The notes beneath the pieces are model-generated. The model worked only from the letters and a program-made list of their open reading frames with translations. It searched no databases and had not been told where the DNA came from. A program made the translations under genes and the position numbers. This document shows positions 6,487 to 7,801 of a DNA stretch of 7,801 bases, piece after piece. Source of the stretch: Planctomycetota bacterium (lineage in GTDB: Bacteria; Planctomycetota; Planctomycetia; Isosphaerales; Isosphaeraceae); NCBI GenBank assembly GCA_021807585.1, contig JAKBCQ010000087.1, forward strand, positions 1 to 7,801, read 5' to 3'. Each line of letters opens with the position of its first letter. The first letter of the stretch is position 1.

Positions 6487-6846
6487 ATGGGACGCCTGAA
6501 CGTGGAGCGGGAATCCGAAGTGACGATTGTAACGATCACCGACACGTCGGGATTCGACAATCCCAATTCCGACGCATTCCGTACCTCGATCTTGAGCGTC
6601 GTCTCTCCCGATCAAGCCGAACGTCTCGCGCTCGATCTCGGCAAGCTCGACACGGTTTCAAGTTCGGGTATCGTCGCGCTTTTAAGTCTTAAGCGGGTGA
6701 TCGAGGCCAACCAGGGGAGGTTGGTTTTATTCGGTCTCGAGCCGAGCGTTCGGCAGGTGTTCAAAGTATTGGGTTTGGCCGATTTTTTTACGATCGTCGT
6801 CGACCGCGCCGCGGCGATCGAACGACTTCGCCCCGCGGTCGCTTAA
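6487..6846 (+). CDS. STAS-domain anti-sigma-factor antagonist-like protein, 119 aa
   Basis: A single STAS domain of the SpoIIAA/RsbV type, of normal length and with no signal or membrane segment. The alternating strands and helices fit the fold: VTIVTITD near residues 12-19, ALDLGKLDTVSSSGIVALLS at 48-67, then GRLVLFGL (77-84) and VRQVFKVLGL (88-97). The usual phosphorylation motif D-S-[ST]-G reads SSSG here (58-61). The acceptor serine is kept as Ser59, but the preceding Asp is replaced by Ser. Such proteins normally switch by phosphorylation from a partner serine kinase and dephosphorylation by a PP2C-type phosphatase. Neither gene is in the window. It is the only plus-strand gene, divergent from the lipoprotein and convergent with the deacetylase, so it is probably transcribed alone. 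Confidence 0.92.
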   Translation: MGRLNVERESEVTIVTITDTSGFDNPNSDAFRTSILSVVSPDQAERLALDLGKLDTVSSSGIVALLSLKRVIEANQGRLVLFGLEPSVRQVFKVLGLADFFTIVVDRAAAIERLRPAVA

Positions 6847-6876
6847 ATATAATAAGGCCGGCATATGTGATTTGGG

Positions 6877-6920
6877 CCGGAACGGCGAATCGGACGCGCC
6901 TTCGTTTTCGCCTTTTCCGG
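6877..6920. terminator. Candidate transcript-end stem-loop after the STAS gene
   Basis: An imperfect inverted repeat. CCGGAA (6877-6882) pairs with TTCCGG (6915-6920), and GGCGAA (6884-6889) pairs with TTCGCC (6907-6912). The two stems are separated by a small internal bulge, and the loop is 17 bases. It begins 30 nt after the STAS stop, between convergent genes. There is no T run beyond the outer stem, so it would be a non-classical terminator or an RNA-end stabiliser. Confidence 0.35.
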
Positions 6921-7018
6921 TTACTTTCGCGGCGGCCGCCGCACCGCGGACGATGAACGTTTCCGCCCAAGCGGGTTTGTAATATCGCGGCTCGACGCGA
7001 GGTCGTCCATTCAAGAAA

Positions 7019-7085
7019 CAAATGCTAATACAAAAATATAAAAATACAATTTGCAGCGAGGTTTAGTCTCGTAAATAATTATACA
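7019..7085. other. AT-rich island
   Basis: A strikingly AT-rich stretch in an otherwise GC-rich window, with long A-rich runs on the plus strand. It contains a small dyad CGAG/CTCG (7048-7051, 7059-7062). On the minus strand the dyad is followed after about 10 nt by T-rich sequence, which could end the deacetylase transcript. A minus-strand TATAAT (7082-7077) with no good -35 is also present. Confidence 0.35.
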
Positions 7086-7152
7086 GGTCTAAAATCAGAA
7101 GAGAACTCGATTCGTCGATTGCAGCGGATCGCTCCACCGGCGATTCCTTGGA

Positions 7153-7801
7153 TCAAAGCGGTGAACGACCGAGCGACGCGTGGAGCGCGAGGCGGACGCG
7201 GACGAGACGAGGCGAATCGGCGGCGCCGATCGCGATTCGACTTAACGCCGCGGGATCGCTCCTCCGACAGTCGATCGGTCCCGTCGTCGCGGTGAATCCC
7301 ACACGATAACCGCTCTCGATCGCGAGCCTTGTCGTCGCGGGGTGAAGCGTCTCGGGTCGACCAAACGGATAAGCGATCGCCTCGATCTTGGTTCCCAGCG
7401 CTCGTTCGATCGATCCCTTCGATCGGTGGAATTCATCACGAATCTCGGCCTCGGTCAATCGGCTCAATTCACGATGCGTGTGCGAGTGCGAACCGAAGCT
7501 CATCCCGGCCGCGGCCATCTCGCGCGCTTGATCCCAATTCATAAACAATCCCTCCCCCAAATCCCCCAGATCGTAATCAACTCCCGCTCGGTCGCTTAAA
7601 TGAATGAGCCAGGAGGAAATATCGAGATCTCGATGCGAAAAAACGATCTCGACGAGCCTGCGGATCAATCCGTCGCGCCCCAGTTGGGAACGATCAAGCT
7701 TCATTTCCTGGGGATGATCAAGCGTAATCGTGTGTTTAGTCATCGCTTTCACAATATAAGCGATTCGATCCCACCAGGGGATCTCCGAGCCTCCGATGAA
7801 G
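7153..7801 (-). CDS. Polysaccharide deacetylase (NodB/CE4 family), 5' end outside window
   Basis: C-terminal 215 residues of a carbohydrate esterase 4 enzyme, which removes N- or O-acetyl groups from polysaccharides. The frame is open to the window edge. The first visible residues FIGGSEIPWWDRIAYIVK match the middle of such enzymes, so a GTG at 7752 is internal, not the start. Motif 2 HSHTH (visible residues 105-109) supplies two of the metal ligands. Motif 3 is recognisable as IAYPFGRPETL, and FTATTGPI follows downstream. Motif 1 (the TFDD-type Asp pair) lies beyond base 7801 and cannot be checked. The family commonly acts in exopolysaccharide or cell-envelope polysaccharide synthesis, so neighbouring genes to the right may be a sugar-polymer cluster. 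That is an inference. It converges on the STAS gene and no gene follows it on its strand within 800 nt. Confidence 0.92.
   Translation of the reverse strand, partial: FIGGSEIPWWDRIAYIVKAMTKHTITLDHPQEMKLDRSQLGRDGLIRRLVEIVFSHRDLDISSWLIHLSDRAGVDYDLGDLGEGLFMNWDQAREMAAAGMSFGSHSHTHRELSRLTEAEIRDEFHRSKGSIERALGTKIEAIAYPFGRPETLHPATTRLAIESGYRVGFTATTGPIDCRRSDPAALSRIAIGAADSPRLVRVRLALHASLGRSPL

Larger units (their letters stand above)
6847..7152. other. 306-nt convergent intergenic region
   Basis: Lies between the ends of the STAS gene (plus) and the deacetylase gene (minus). It holds two GGCCGG copies (6856-6861, 6875-6880), an imperfect inverted repeat (6877-6920), an AT-rich island (about 7019-7085), and a minus-strand TATAAT (7082-7077). 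A minus-strand frame is open through the left part and into the STAS gene, but it has no recognisable product. I see no convincing gene. Confidence 0.5.

Noticed and set aside
6727..7014. Minus-strand frame of 95 codons (TTG start) covering the convergent region and the STAS 3' end
   Set aside because: Over a third of it is antisense to the well-supported STAS gene, it has no ribosome binding site or recognisable domain, and its start is a TTG in AT-rich sequence. It could be a gene remnant, but I cannot support a product.
7153..7752. Deacetylase as a complete 199-aa protein starting at GTG 7752
   Set aside because: The frame stays open to the window edge, and the 16 codons upstream encode family-like sequence (GGSEIPWWDRIAY), so the gene is cut by the window.

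Overview
The window looks like a stretch of a GC-rich bacterial chromosome, most probably from a planctomycete. That placement is an inference. It rests on the DUF2760 gene followed directly by a divergent Hsp70-family ATPase, a Tat-exported amidohydrolase, a double-length ABC-2 permease, and a short sulfite-oxidase-type protein. No rRNA, tRNA, insertion sequence, CRISPR array or phage gene was seen. About 85% of the window is coding.

Layout. Six genes lie on the minus strand from right to left: a small putative lipoprotein (6339-6088), a DUF2760 protein (5935-5459), an Hsp70-family ATPase (5394-3574), a small molybdopterin-oxidoreductase-type domain (3504-2986), a large two-half ABC-2 permease (2644-833), and an amidohydrolase whose 3' end leaves the window (798-1). 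Gaps of 64, 69 and 34 nt suggest co-transcription of DUF2760-Hsp70-oxidoreductase and of permease-amidohydrolase. A 341-nt gap (2645-2985) separates these two groups and holds a TATAAT box and three dyads. A single STAS-domain gene (6487-6846) is divergent from the lipoprotein, on the plus strand. It converges on a polysaccharide deacetylase (minus strand) whose 5' end is beyond base 7801. The region between these two (6847-7152) holds an imperfect inverted repeat and an AT-rich island but no convincing gene.

How the parts may work together. DUF2760 plus Hsp70 is a recurrent but uncharacterised pairing, and here it may be extended by the oxidoreductase-like gene and the lipoprotein. The permease probably exports something with an ATPase encoded elsewhere. 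The STAS protein is probably a phospho-switch antagonist without a local kinase. The deacetylase probably belongs to a polysaccharide locus to the right of the window.

Two reading points. Both end genes (amidohydrolase, deacetylase) run off the window and are longer than a start-to-stop search would show. Three genes are best started at codons other than the most upstream one or other than ATG: TTG for the permease and for DUF2760, and an internal ATG for the lipoprotein. Nothing here is a proven new system. The best candidates for a second look are the DUF2760/Hsp70/oxidoreductase-like cluster, the leader upstream of the permease, the alternative hairpins upstream of the STAS gene, and the strong excess of the palindrome CGATCG.
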